This document shows positions 55,070 through 63,955 of a DNA stretch of 64,000 nt, in pieces. Below the pieces are notes generated by a model that saw only the letters and a program-made list of their open reading frames with translations, did not search any database and was not told the DNA's origin. The stretch is from Tistrella mobilis KA081020-065 (GTDB taxonomy: Bacteria > Pseudomonadota > Alphaproteobacteria > Tistrellales > Tistrellaceae): assembly GCF_000264455.2 (NCBI RefSeq), contig NC_017956.1:1719501-1783500 (forward strand), read 5' to 3'. Within the stretch, counting starts at the first letter, position 1. Each line of letters opens with the position of its first letter. The translations under genes and the position numbers were made by a program.

Positions 55070-55673
55070 CGACCCTCTCAAACCCGATGGCGACGATGGC
55101 GCGGGAACCGTCTTTCGCGACGTCATCACGCTCACCCTGCTCGGTTTCGTGGCCGTGGTCATCCTGCTGCTGCCGCATCTCAACCCGCCGCGCAAGCAGG
55201 ATCAGGCGGAAGTCACCGCGCCCGGCAATGTGATTGTCGAGGCGCTGTGGGAAGCCGATCTCGACACCGATGTCGACCTCTGGGTCAAGGCGCCGGGCGA
55301 TGTGCCGGTCGGCTATTCCAACAAGGGCGGGGTGATCTTCAACCTGCTGCGTGACGATCTCGGCCGCTATGGCGACGCCACCGACAGCAATCACGAAGTC
55401 TCGTACAGCCGCGGCATTCCGCCGGGCGAGTACATCGTGAACGTCCATCTGTTCCGCAATCAGAGCCGGCAGCTGCCCGTGCGGGTGAAGGTCGTCGCCA
55501 GCGTCAAGAGCGACCAGCAGTCTTCGGCCCGGCAGATCCTGGCGACCGAGGTGGCGCTGAACCGCGAGGGCGAGGAAATCACCGCGATGCGGTTCCGGCT
55601 CGACGACAAGGCGCGGCTGGTGCCGGACAGCGTCAACAGCCTGTATCAGCGCCTGCGCAGCAATCGCGGGTGA
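55059..55673 (+). CDS. Membrane-anchored protein with periplasmic beta-sandwich-like domain, unknown function
   Basis: The 204-residue product has one membrane anchor (DVITLTLLGFVAVVILLLPH, about 26-45) and a periplasmic domain. Residues of about 60-150 (VEALWEADLDTDVDLWVKAP, SNKGGVIFNLLRDDLGRYGD, GIPPGEYIVNVHLF) resemble DUF2135/YfaP-like beta-sandwich domains, where DxDLWV and GxYxVxVxxF are typical. The topology, one N-terminal helix then a periplasmic domain, is that of ExbD/TolR, though the sequence is not. It overlaps the channel-like gene by 11 bases, so the two products probably form one complex (inference). Confidence 0.65.
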   Translation: MLYDDPLKPDGDDGAGTVFRDVITLTLLGFVAVVILLLPHLNPPRKQDQAEVTAPGNVIVEALWEADLDTDVDLWVKAPGDVPVGYSNKGGVIFNLLRDDLGRYGDATDSNHEVSYSRGIPPGEYIVNVHLFRNQSRQLPVRVKVVASVKSDQQSSARQILATEVALNREGEEITAMRFRLDDKARLVPDSVNSLYQRLRSNRG

Positions 55674-55688
55674 GGGAAGGAGAGACGC

Positions 55689-56213
55689 ATGAACGATGTC
55701 GTCTATGTCTTCGCCGCCACCGCCGGCATCACCGCTCTGCTTGCGACGCTTGCGATCTGGGCGCCCCGGCGCCTGCCGGTCCGGATGGCCGCCATCGGGC
55801 TGACGGCCTTGCTGCTGCCCGCAGCCTATCTTGGCTTCACGACGCTGCTGTCACAGCCCAAGCCGATCACGATGGAATGGCTCGACAAGGGGGCGGGCGA
55901 GGCCACGGTGCTGGGATCCGTGATACGAGAGGGTGAGGGGATCTATCTCTGGATCCAGCCCGATGGCGGCAATATCCCGCGCTATTACGTTCTGCCCTGG
56001 GATCTGAAACAGGCCCAGCAGTTGCAGAACGCGATGCGCGACGCCGATAAAAACCAGAACGGGCTGAAGATGCGCTCGCCCTATGAACCCACCTGGGACC
56101 GGCGCGAGCCCCGCTTCTACGCGGCACCGCAGCCGGCCCCGCCGCCCAAGCGCGGCCCCGAGGAGGAGGATGACGGGCCGATGATCTATCGCCATCCCGG
56201 CTGGGACGTCTGA
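55689..56213 (+). CDS. Membrane protein of unknown function, third gene of TolQ-like cluster
   Basis: I do not recognise the family of this 174-residue protein. Two hydrophobic segments come first (VVYVFAATAGITALLATLAIW and MAAIGLTALLLPAAYLGFTTL; quoted in part as AATAGITALLATLAIW), then a soluble part (ITMEWLDKGAGEATVLGSVI, EGIYLWIQPDGGNIPRYYVL, KQAQQLQNAMRDADKNQNG) and a Pro/acidic tail. GAAGGAGAG lies upstream of the ATG, 15 bases after the previous stop, so it belongs to the same operon. Its end overlaps the convergent reductase gene by 28 bases. Confidence 0.65.
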   Translation: MNDVVYVFAATAGITALLATLAIWAPRRLPVRMAAIGLTALLLPAAYLGFTTLLSQPKPITMEWLDKGAGEATVLGSVIREGEGIYLWIQPDGGNIPRYYVLPWDLKQAQQLQNAMRDADKNQNGLKMRSPYEPTWDRREPRFYAAPQPAPPPKRGPEEEDDGPMIYRHPGWDV

Positions 56214-57169
56214 GCCCGGGGCAGGCAGCCGAGACCGGTCAGAGTCCGACGGACGGCCTCGTCCAGCGGCGTGTGCGGCTCGTCGCCGATCACTCCCCGC
56301 AGCCGGTCATTGGTCATCCGGATCGGGATCTGCCACAGATGACGCATCTCGCGCAGATTGCGGATCAGCGGTACGAACGGCGCGGCGAGGCCAAGCAAAC
56401 GCCAGGGCAGGTGGATCGTCCTGACCGGTCGCCCAACGACCCGGGTGATCGCCGCGGCCATGGCGGTGCCGTCCGGGTCCCAGTGACCCGCCATGTGCAG
56501 GGTGGTGAAGGCGGACAGCCGGTCGCGGATCGCCACCAGGCGCAAAAAGGTGGCGGCCATGTCAGGCAGATAGGTCCATTGATGGCCGATGCCCGGCCGG
56601 CCGGGATGGATCGTCCGACGGATCGGTCCGCCGGGCTGTACCAGGCATTGCGAGAACCAGTTGTTGCCGGGCCTGGGCCCGAAGAAGTCCCCGGCGCGCA
56701 GGACGATACTGCGCACACCACTATCTGCCGCCCGTTCGAGACGGCGCTCCATTTCGGTGCGGATGGCACCTTTCGCGGTATCGGGGTGCTGCGGGGATGT
56801 TTCGGTGAGTATGGGATAGGCATCGGCGCCATAATTGTAGATCGTGCCGGGCAGCAGAATGGTGGCGCCGACGGCATGGGCGGCGGCGATGCTGGCATCG
56901 ATCATCGGCAGCACCAGCCGGTGCCAGTCGCGATAGCCGGGCGGGTTCACCGCGTGCAGGATGAGGTTGCACCCTGCCGCAGCCTTGCGGACATCGTCCG
57001 GCGACATGGCGTCACCCGGCAGCCAGGTGACGCCCGGTGTGACCGGCATCGAGGTTGCGCGGCGGCTGAGGGCCCGGACCTGCCAACCCGCCTCGACCAG
57101 TTGCCGCGCCGTCTCTCCACCGATTCCGCCCGAGGCCCCCAGGACCAGGGCCTGACCGCTCATGCTCAT
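56186..57169 (-). CDS. NAD(P)-dependent epimerase/reductase-like protein (extended SDR)
   Basis: The 327-residue product has an N-terminal Rossmann motif (ALVLGASGGIGGETARQLVE) and segments of atypical or extended SDRs: VTWLPGDAMSPDDVRKAAAG, ILLPGTIYNYG (Tyr), GAIRTEMERRLERA, IVLRAGDFFGPRPGNN and WTYLPDMAATFLRL. The usual YxxxK is not obvious. It is divergent from a LysR gene by 73 bases, which may control it. ATG at 57169 has GGAG seven bases upstream. The substrate is unknown. Confidence 0.85.
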   Translation of the reverse strand: MSMSGQALVLGASGGIGGETARQLVEAGWQVRALSRRATSMPVTPGVTWLPGDAMSPDDVRKAAAGCNLILHAVNPPGYRDWHRLVLPMIDASIAAAHAVGATILLPGTIYNYGADAYPILTETSPQHPDTAKGAIRTEMERRLERAADSGVRSIVLRAGDFFGPRPGNNWFSQCLVQPGGPIRRTIHPGRPGIGHQWTYLPDMAATFLRLVAIRDRLSAFTTLHMAGHWDPDGTAMAAAITRVVGRPVRTIHLPWRLLGLAAPFVPLIRNLREMRHLWQIPIRMTNDRLRGVIGDEPHTPLDEAVRRTLTGLGCLPRAQTSQPGWR

Positions 57170-57242
57170 CTCTTTGCTCCGTCTGATAGCGACGGCCCCA
57201 GCATCCCCCCGATCCGGCTGCCAGAAAATTGACGAGGTTCCT

Positions 57243-58184
57243 ATGGCCGCTATACTTCCATGCATGGCCATGGGTGACCCGAGCTGGGATCTGTATCGCA
57301 CCTTTCTTGCGGTTCTGCGGGAGGGATCACTGTCGGCCGCCGCCCGCCATCTGGGGCTGGCCCAGCCGACGGTCGGGCGTCATGTCGATGCACTGGAACA
57401 GGCCGTCGGCCAGCAGCTCTTCACACGCTCTCTGCACGGGCTGATGCCGACGCCGGCGGCACTCGAACTCGGCCCCTATGCCGAAACCCTGCAGGCGACC
57501 GCAGCGGCTCTGCTGCGGGCGGCCTCTGCGTCGGTTGCGGAGGTGGCCGGCACGGTACGGGTGACGGCGAGCGAGGTGATCGGGGTCGAGGTTCTGCCGC
57601 CAATTCTGGCAGCCCTGCAGGAGACCCATCCGGGCCTGACGATCGAGATCGTGCTGTCGAACGCAGTGGAAGATCTGCTGCGCCGCGACGCCGACATTGC
57701 GGTGCGCATGGTCGCGCCGATGCAGGAGGCGCTGGTTGCGCAGCGCGTGGGCTTTGTGCCGCTGGGGCTGCATGCCCGCCGCGACTATCTGGAGCGCCAC
57801 GGCATGCCACGCACGCCGGCGGATCTGGAACTGCATCGGCTGATCGGCTTCGACCGCGAAACCGCCATAGTCCGGCGATTTATGGCCGGTGCGGCGGCGC
57901 AGGGGCTGGCCGGGTTCACCCGCGCCCGCTTCGCGCTCAGGACCGACAATGATCTGGCGCAGCTGGCGCTGATCCGGGCCGGGGCCGGAATTGGCTTCTG
58001 CCAGCTGGCCGTCGCCCGTCGAAGCCCGGAGCTGGTCCGCATACTGCCCGAGGTGAACGGGCTGGTGCTGGACACCTGGGTTGCGATGCACGAGAACCTG
58101 CGCCGGGCCCCGCGCTGCCGGGTCGTCTTCGATGCCCTGGTGGCGGGGCTTCGTCGTCATGTCGCGGCGGGAGAGCCCGGATGA
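57243..58184 (+). CDS. LysR family transcriptional regulator
   Basis: A 313-residue regulator with an N-terminal helix-turn-helix (LYRTFLAVLREGSLSAAARH then AQPTVGRHVDALEQAVGQQL) and a LysR effector domain. GACGAGG precedes ATG at 57243; ATGs at 57264 and 57270 are alternatives. It is divergent from the SDR-like gene, its likely target. Its stop overlaps the recO start as ATGA, so a regulator from outside the conserved operon now feeds translation into recO. Confidence 0.9.
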   Translation: MAAILPCMAMGDPSWDLYRTFLAVLREGSLSAAARHLGLAQPTVGRHVDALEQAVGQQLFTRSLHGLMPTPAALELGPYAETLQATAAALLRAASASVAEVAGTVRVTASEVIGVEVLPPILAALQETHPGLTIEIVLSNAVEDLLRRDADIAVRMVAPMQEALVAQRVGFVPLGLHARRDYLERHGMPRTPADLELHRLIGFDRETAIVRRFMAGAAAQGLAGFTRARFALRTDNDLAQLALIRAGAGIGFCQLAVARRSPELVRILPEVNGLVLDTWVAMHENLRRAPRCRVVFDALVAGLRRHVAAGEPG

Positions 58185-58969
58185 TCGAATGGACCGAGGA
58201 GGCCATCGTGCTTGCCGCCCGTCGCCATGGTGAGGCCGATGTCGTGCTGTCGGCCCTGACCGACGGTCATGGGAGGCATCAGGGGCTGGTTCGCGGCGGG
58301 GCAGGGCGGCGCATGCGCGGCACGATCGAGCCCGGCAACCGGCTGCTGGTCACCTGGCGGGGCCGCCTCGACGGTCAGCTTGGCGGCTATATGATCGAGG
58401 CGCTGGACGAGCCGGCCGGACGGTTGATCGACGACGGCTTGAGACTGACGGCCCTTGGTGCACTGTCGGCGGTGCTGGATCGCAGCCTGCCCGACCGGCT
58501 GCGCATTGGCGGGCTTTTCGAACGGACCGCCGCCCTGATCGCGGCAATCGAACATGCACCGGAAACGGTCTGGGCGGCTGCGTTCGTGTTACTGGAGCGC
58601 GACCTTCTGGCCGATCTGGGCTATGGGCTCGATCTCGGCAGCTGTGCCTTGACGGGGGGGACCGAGGATCTGAGCCATGTCTCTCCCCGCTCCGGCCGGG
58701 CGGTGTCGCGAGCGGCTGGCGCGCCCTGGGCCGGGCGGTTGCTCCCCCTGCCTGGCTTCATGACCGGCAGTGTACCGCTGGATGAAGCGGAGGTCGCCGA
58801 GATCGTTGACGGCCTGCGTCTGACCCTTTACTTCCTCGATCGACACCTGTTTTCCGGTGCCGGCCAGCCCGTGCCGCCGCTCAGGATCGCACTGGCCGAC
58901 CGGCTGGCGCGCCGGAGCGGCCGGGGACCATCCTCCGCAGACGGCACCAACCCGATGGAGATCCGATGA
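58181..58969 (+). CDS. recO: DNA repair protein RecO
   Basis: RecO anneals single strands and helps load RecA on SSB-coated gaps in the RecFOR pathway. The 262-residue protein has the OB-fold start [40 protein letters not shown] and [21 protein letters not shown]; the second cysteine pair of the zinc-binding forms is absent, as in many alphaproteobacteria. It overlaps the upstream LysR gene and downstream parC by four bases each. In related genomes it often follows era. Confidence 0.92.
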   Translation: MIEWTEEAIVLAARRHGEADVVLSALTDGHGRHQGLVRGGAGRRMRGTIEPGNRLLVTWRGRLDGQLGGYMIEALDEPAGRLIDDGLRLTALGALSAVLDRSLPDRLRIGGLFERTAALIAAIEHAPETVWAAAFVLLERDLLADLGYGLDLGSCALTGGTEDLSHVSPRSGRAVSRAAGAPWAGRLLPLPGFMTGSVPLDEAEVAEIVDGLRLTLYFLDRHLFSGAGQPVPPLRIALADRLARRSGRGPSSADGTNPMEIR

Positions 58970-61284
58970 GCGACGAGACCGGAAGCCCGGACAATGCGGG
59001 GCTGATCGAGACCGTACCGTTGGCCGACGCGCTGGGTGAGCGCTACCTTGCCTATGCTCTGTCGACCATCACCTCGCGCTCGCTGCCTGATGTCCGCGAC
59101 GGGTTGAAGCCGGTGCAGCGGCGGCTGCTCTACGCCATGCGGCAGCTGAAGCTCGATCCCGCTCAGGGCTTCAAGAAATGCGCCCGGGTGGTCGGCGACG
59201 TGATCGGTAAATACCATCCCCATGGCGACACCGCGGTCTACGACGCCATGGTCCGCCTGGCGCAGGATTTCGCGCTCCGCTACCCGCTGGTCGACGGCCA
59301 GGGCAATTTCGGCAACATCGACGGCGATAATGCCGCGGCCATGCGATACACCGAGGCCCGGCTGACCGAGGTCGCGATGCTGCTGCTGCAGGATCTGGAT
59401 CGTGACACGGTCGGGTTCCGTGCCAATTACGACGGCACCGACGAGGAACCCGTGGTGCTGCCGGCGGGCTTCCCCAATCTGCTCGCCAATGGCGCGACCG
59501 GCATCGCGGTCGGCATGGCAACCAGCATCCCGCCGCACAACGCCGCCGAGCTGGCCGAGGCGGCACGCATGATGCTGGGCCATCGCAAGACCGATGGGGA
59601 CTTCCCCGAGGGCACGGCCGTTCGCCCCGAGGATCGCTATCGCGACTGTCCCCATGAAACACTGCTGAGCCATGTTCAGGGCCCCGACTTTCCGACCGGC
59701 GGCGTGCTGGTGGAGAGCAAGGCCTCGATCGCGGAGGCCTATGCCACCGGCCGTGGCGGCTTCCGGGTCAGGGCGCGGTGGCATCGCGAGGATCTGGCCC
59801 ATGGTCGCTATCAGATCGTCGTCACCGAGATCCCGTTCCAGGTCCAGAAGGGCCGGCTGATCGAGCGGGTGGCGGAGCTGCTGACCGCCAAGAAGCTGGC
59901 GCTGCTGGCGGATATTCGCGACGAATCGGCCGAAGACGTGCGCATCGTGCTGGAACCGCGCTCGCGCGACGTCGACCCCAACCTGCTGATGGAAAGCCTG
60001 TTCCGCCAGAGCGATTTCGAGAACCGCTTCAGCCTGAACATGAATGTGCTCGATGCCGAAGGCGTGCCGCAGGTGATGAGCCTGCGCGGCGTGCTGGCCG
60101 CCTTCATCGAACACCGGATCGAGGTGCTGCGCCGGCGCACCAGGCACCGTCTCTCGGAAATCGCCCGGCGGCTGGAAGTGCTGCAGGGCCAGCTGATCGC
60201 CTATCTGAACCTCGACGAGGTCATTCATATCATTCGGACCGCCGACGAGCCGAAAGCCGGGCTGATGACGCGGTTCGAGCTGACCGAGGTCCAGGCCGAA
60301 GCCATTCTCAACATGCGGCTGCGCGCCCTGCACAAGCTGCAGCAGATCGAGATCGAGCGCGAAAGCAAGCAGCTGACCACCGAGCAGAAGAAGCTCAAAG
60401 GGCTGCTCGCCGACGAAGGCCGCCAGCGGGATGCGCTGGATGTGGAATTTGCCGATCTGGTGAAGCGTTTCGGCCCCGAAACCGAACTGGGCCGCCGGCG
60501 GACCACACCGGGCGAGGCGCCGAAGACCGAGATGGTCTCGATCGAGGCACTGGTCGAGCGCGAGCCGATCACCGTCGTGCTGTCGACCATGGGCTGGATC
60601 CGGGCGATGAAGGGCCATATCGGACCCGATCAGGAGTTGCGCTTCAAGGAGGGCGACGCCGAGGCGCTGCGCATCGAGGCCCAGACCACCGACAGGATCC
60701 TGGTCTTCGCAGATGACGGCCGGGTCTATACGTTGCAGGGCGACAAGCTGCCGCCCGGCCGCGGTTTCGGTGAGCCGCTGCGGCTGATGGTGGATCTTGC
60801 AGCCGACGCCCAGATCGTGACCCTGACACTGGCCGGGACTCCGGGCGATCTGTTGCTGGTGGCAAGCGACGGTCGCGGCTTCATGGTGAAGCCCGAGGAC
60901 GCCGTTGCCCAGACCCGGACCGGACGTCAGGTGCTGGTGCCTGGCGAGGGCCAGAAGCTGAAGCTCGTGCGCCGGATCGATGCCGATGCCACCCATCTCG
61001 CCATCGTGGGCGAGAACCGGAAGCTGGCGATCTATCCGATCGATCAGGTACCGCATATGACGCGGGGCAAGGGCGTGCGGCTGCAAACCTATCGCCAGGG
61101 CGGTCCGTCGGATGTGCGGGGCCTGAAGCTGGTTGATCCGCAGGACGGCCTCTCCTGGCAGAGGGGACCGCAGACCCGCAAGGTGCTGATGCCAGAACTG
61201 GCGCGCTGGATCACCAAAGCGCGGGGCGGCCCGGGCGCGCTGGCGCCCAACGGCTTCCCGCGGGACAACCGGTTCGGCGACTGA
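58966..61284 (+). CDS. parC: DNA topoisomerase IV subunit A
   Basis: ParC is the cleaving subunit of topoisomerase IV, which separates linked daughter chromosomes. The 772-residue protein has the catalytic Tyr in [10 protein letters not shown] (about 127), no GyrA box, and the shorter C-terminal domain of ParC. The quinolone region reads [19 protein letters not shown], with Thr and Asp at the positions equal to E. coli S80 and E84. I recall this as the usual alphaproteobacterial form, so it should not be read as acquired resistance. ATGA overlap with recO; terminator follows. Confidence 0.96.
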   Translation: MSDETGSPDNAGLIETVPLADALGERYLAYALSTITSRSLPDVRDGLKPVQRRLLYAMRQLKLDPAQGFKKCARVVGDVIGKYHPHGDTAVYDAMVRLAQDFALRYPLVDGQGNFGNIDGDNAAAMRYTEARLTEVAMLLLQDLDRDTVGFRANYDGTDEEPVVLPAGFPNLLANGATGIAVGMATSIPPHNAAELAEAARMMLGHRKTDGDFPEGTAVRPEDRYRDCPHETLLSHVQGPDFPTGGVLVESKASIAEAYATGRGGFRVRARWHREDLAHGRYQIVVTEIPFQVQKGRLIERVAELLTAKKLALLADIRDESAEDVRIVLEPRSRDVDPNLLMESLFRQSDFENRFSLNMNVLDAEGVPQVMSLRGVLAAFIEHRIEVLRRRTRHRLSEIARRLEVLQGQLIAYLNLDEVIHIIRTADEPKAGLMTRFELTEVQAEAILNMRLRALHKLQQIEIERESKQLTTEQKKLKGLLADEGRQRDALDVEFADLVKRFGPETELGRRRTTPGEAPKTEMVSIEALVEREPITVVLSTMGWIRAMKGHIGPDQELRFKEGDAEALRIEAQTTDRILVFADDGRVYTLQGDKLPPGRGFGEPLRLMVDLAADAQIVTLTLAGTPGDLLLVASDGRGFMVKPEDAVAQTRTGRQVLVPGEGQKLKLVRRIDADATHLAIVGENRKLAIYPIDQVPHMTRGKGVRLQTYRQGGPSDVRGLKLVDPQDGLSWQRGPQTRKVLMPELARWITKARGGPGALAPNGFPRDNRFGD

Positions 61285-61311
61285 GCGTCCAGCACATCTG
61301 ATCAGACGTAA

Positions 61312-61348
61312 AAAACGGCCCGGCGGATCCCCATCCACCGGGCCGTTT
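61312..61348. terminator. Bidirectional terminator between parC and dctM
   Basis: An 11-bp stem (AAACGGCCCGG with CCGGGCCGTTT, ending at 61348), extended by GGAT/ATCC around a CCCC loop, is flanked by A5 on the left and TTT on the right, between convergent genes. Confidence 0.8.
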
Positions 61349-61412
61349 CTCGTAGACCTGCTCCCTTCCGGTCGTCCCGTCCCCCGACAGGGCTGGCCGG
61401 AAGCCGGGTTGC

Positions 61413-62990
61413 TTACCGGTAAAGCAGATCGGGCAGGAAGGTGGTGATGCCCGGGAAGATCCACAGGATGGCCAGTGCCACGATCTGGATCAGCACGAAG
61501 GGGATCACGCCCTTATAGATGTCCCAGGTCTTGACCGACGGCGGTGCGACACCGCGCAGATAGAACAGCGCGAAGCCGAAGGGCGGGGTCAGGAACGAGG
61601 TCTGCAGGTTCATTGCCATCATGACGCCCAGCCAGACCGGATTCACATCCAGCTGGAGCAGCACCGGGGCGACCAGCGGGACCACCACGAAAGTGATCTC
61701 GATGAAGTCCAGGAAGAAGCCCATGATGAACATGACGATCATCACGATCATGAGGGCGCCGAACGTACCACCCGGCATGCCGGTCAGTACTTCATGGACC
61801 AGATCATCACCACCCAGGCCGCGGAACACCAGCGAGAAGGCAGCCGCACCGATCAGGATGACGAAGACCATCGAGCTGACCCGGGCGGTGCCGCGCATCA
61901 CCTCGTTCAGCATGTTGGTTCGGGCGGCGCGCAGGATGGAGATGATCAGGCCCCAGGCGATGAGCACCAGCAGGATCGCCGCGACGATGATGCCGATGTT
62001 CTCGGCGGTGCTGATCACGCTGCGCTGGAAGCGCAGATCCATGAAGCCGGTCAGGACGAGGATGGCGATCAGCGCGGCGCCCGAAATGTAGATCGGGACG
62101 GGGCTGCGATCCGGATCGCGGGCTGCACCCAGCATCAGCGAGCCGACCGCGCCGACCGCAGCTGCCTCCGTCGGCGTCGCCAGGCCGCCGAGGATCGACC
62201 CCAGCACAGCGATGATCAGCACCAGTGGCGGAACCAGGGCGCTGAAGATGCGCTTGCCGAAACCAGGACCCCGACCCACTGCAACCTCTTCTTCAGAGAG
62301 TGCGGGCGAGCCGGTCGGGTTGATGATGCCGGCGAAGACCTGATACAGGATGTAGATGCCGACCAGCATCAGGCCCGGGATCAGCGCGCCGGCAAAGAGG
62401 TCGCCAACCGAGACGGTATCCGGCGAGAAGATGCCCATCTTGAGCTGCGCCTGCTGATAGGCGGAGCCCATGACGTCACCCAGCAAGACCAGCACGATCG
62501 AGGGCGGGATGATCTGGCCGAGCGTGCCTGCCGCGGCGATACTGCCTGTGGCAAGACGCGGGTCGTAGCCGCGCTTCAGCATGGTCGGCAGCGCGATCAG
62601 ACCCATGGTCACCACCGTCGCGCCGACTATGCCGGTCGATGCTGCAAGCAGGGCACCCACCACCGAGACCGAGATGCCGAGGCCGCCGCGCAGGCGGCCG
62701 AACAGCAGACCCATCGTCTCCAGCAGTTCCTCAGCAACCTTGGATCGTTCCAGCACCACGCCCATGAACACGAACAGCGGCACGGCGACCAGCGTCTCGT
62801 TGGTCATGGTGCCGAAGATGCGCTGGGGCAGGAAACTGAGGAACGACAGGTCGAAGACGCCGAGGGCGTTGCCGACAAAGGCGAAGATGATCGATACGCC
62901 GCCGAGCGTAAAGGCGACCGGAAAGCCCATGAGCAACGCCCCGACCAGGACGAGGAACATGGCGATGTCGAGATAGTCCTTGATCAGCAT
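61413..62990 (-). CDS. dctM: TRAP transporter large permease subunit (DctM)
   Basis: DctM is the main membrane subunit of a TRAP transporter, which uses the sodium gradient to import organic acids delivered by DctP. The 525-residue protein has about 13 hydrophobic segments and family motifs LVAVPLFVFMGVVLERS, LAASTGIVGATVVTMGLIAL, GTLGQIIPPSIVLVLLGDVM and NLQTSFLTPPFGFALFYLRG. An extra central region (about 300-360) makes it longer than the usual 430 residues, as in the large-subunit TTT-like or dicarboxylate-type group. It lies four bases after the dctQ stop. Confidence 0.94.
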   Translation of the reverse strand: MLIKDYLDIAMFLVLVGALLMGFPVAFTLGGVSIIFAFVGNALGVFDLSFLSFLPQRIFGTMTNETLVAVPLFVFMGVVLERSKVAEELLETMGLLFGRLRGGLGISVSVVGALLAASTGIVGATVVTMGLIALPTMLKRGYDPRLATGSIAAAGTLGQIIPPSIVLVLLGDVMGSAYQQAQLKMGIFSPDTVSVGDLFAGALIPGLMLVGIYILYQVFAGIINPTGSPALSEEEVAVGRGPGFGKRIFSALVPPLVLIIAVLGSILGGLATPTEAAAVGAVGSLMLGAARDPDRSPVPIYISGAALIAILVLTGFMDLRFQRSVISTAENIGIIVAAILLVLIAWGLIISILRAARTNMLNEVMRGTARVSSMVFVILIGAAAFSLVFRGLGGDDLVHEVLTGMPGGTFGALMIVMIVMFIMGFFLDFIEITFVVVPLVAPVLLQLDVNPVWLGVMMAMNLQTSFLTPPFGFALFYLRGVAPPSVKTWDIYKGVIPFVLIQIVALAILWIFPGITTFLPDLLYR

Positions 62991-62994
62991 GGCG

Positions 62995-63536
62995 TTACGC
63001 AGCCCCGCCCGTCCGAGACTTGTTGGTATCCGCCAGGCCGGCGATCACCAGGATCGAGCGTAGCGCCAGCGCCACGCCCTGAATGCCGACCAGGACCGTG
63101 AAGGCCAGGATGGTGGTTTTGAACAGATAGACGCCGGGCAGACCACTGGTCTCGTTGGATGCCTCCTTCACCGCCCAGGATGAGGCGACGTAAGGGTAGG
63201 CGACATCCCAGATGACGTAGATGAACGGAGCGAGGAAGACGATGCAACCGATCAGATCGACCATCGCCTTCTTGCGGGGTTTGCTTCGCCATAGAACACG
63301 TCGACCCGGACGTGCGCGTCGTAGAGCAGCGCATAGCCCGCAGCGACGAGGAACAGGACGCCGTGCATGATCAGGATCGATTCCTGAACCGCGATCGCGC
63401 CAACGCCATAGACGTAGCGCATCAGCACGATTCCGAACTGCACGACCACCAGCACGAGAGCAAGCCAGGAAACGACTCGTCCGATCCCTTCGTTCACCGC
63501 GTCCACGGCGCTTGCAAGCGCTCTGAGGGCGTTCAC
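62995..63536 (-). pseudogene. dctQ: TRAP transporter small permease subunit (DctQ), split by a -1 frameshift
   Basis: The first frame (GTG start at 63536, AGGAGGG seven bases upstream) reads MNALRALASAVDAVNEG, two membrane segments (VSWLALVLVVVQFGIVLMRY and QESILIMHGVLFLVAAGYAL), and VRVDVFYGEA, then runs into a stop near 63252. The rest of DctQ (KPRKKAMVDLIGCIVFLAPF and two more membrane segments) continues in the -1 frame to 62995. One inserted base after GCN at about 63283 would restore a normal four-helix DctQ of about 180 residues. The junction is the heptamer A_AAC_CCC. This may be a sequencing error, a real mutation or, less likely, programmed frameshifting. Confidence 0.8.
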
Positions 63537-63759
63537 GGTGTTCCCTCCTAATGGGTTCTTTGTGCCTTCACAGGCGGCTGCTGGGGGAGCGATCGGCCAC
63601 AACCCGGCCGAAACGTGCTCCTTGTATAGAAGAAGCGCTCTGAAATTGCAGTCTTTTTGTCATTTTTTGACAGATCAGCGCGCGTTTTCGTTCCTGCGAA
63701 CGATCCGACTTAAAGTTCGCCAAGTCATCGACGCAAGATGTCTTGCAGTCGTCGATTTA

Positions 63760-63774
63760 TGAAACGACGTTTCA
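63760..63774. promoter_or_regulatory. Palindromic operator-like site TGAAACG-A-CGTTTCA upstream of dctQM
   Basis: Two 7-base arms pair perfectly around one base. TGAAACGTTTCA-like sites are bound by LacI-type and similar regulators, so a catabolite-responsive repressor of the TRAP genes is plausible. No regulator gene is adjacent in the window. Confidence 0.45.
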
Positions 63775-63852
63775 AAGCTCATCCGCCACGGAGCGTAAAG
63801 GTTGATCAGTGATCCATCTTTGTGCCGCAATGTGGAACGCTGCCGCCCGTAC

Positions 63853-63895
63853 AAAAAAACCCGTGTCTCCGCGGTGATGCAGGCGGTGACACGGG
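63853..63895 (-). terminator. Rho-independent terminator of dctP
   Basis: On the minus strand the stem CCCGTGTC/GACACGGG (63888-63895 with 63860-63867), extended by GCGG/CCGC after one mismatch, is followed by seven T (63853-63859). It lies about 60 bases past the partial gene at the window edge and separates it from dctQM. Confidence 0.85.
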
Positions 63896-63955
63896 CTCGG
63901 CTTGTCTGCGGCACAACGGGATGGGTACGGGCCAAGGCCCATACCCTGCGCGACC

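Larger units (their letters stand above)
63537..63955. other. Intergenic region between dctP and dctQM
   Basis: 419 bases hold no supported gene. From right to left on the minus strand they contain the dctP terminator, the dyad at 63760-63774, a 14-base dyad GCAAGATGTCTTGC (63733-63746), arms GCGAAC/GTTCGC spaced by 13 bases near 63698-63722, and TATACA (63623-63628), a possible -10 box about 87 bases before dctQ. Confidence 0.5.

Noticed and set aside
54446-56213. Possible Zorya-type defence system (MotA-like channel)
   Set aside because: The channel protein lacks the long ZorA tail, no OmpA-domain ZorB is present, and no helicase or nuclease gene is nearby.
59206-59268. Thr and Asp in the ParC quinolone region as resistance changes
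   Set aside because: I recall this form as common in alphaproteobacterial ParC, and the GyrA region in this genome carries the sensitive Ser and Asp.
58828-61464. An 878-codon minus-strand frame opposite parC
   Set aside because: Antisense shadow of parC, with the same look as the gyrA antisense frame.
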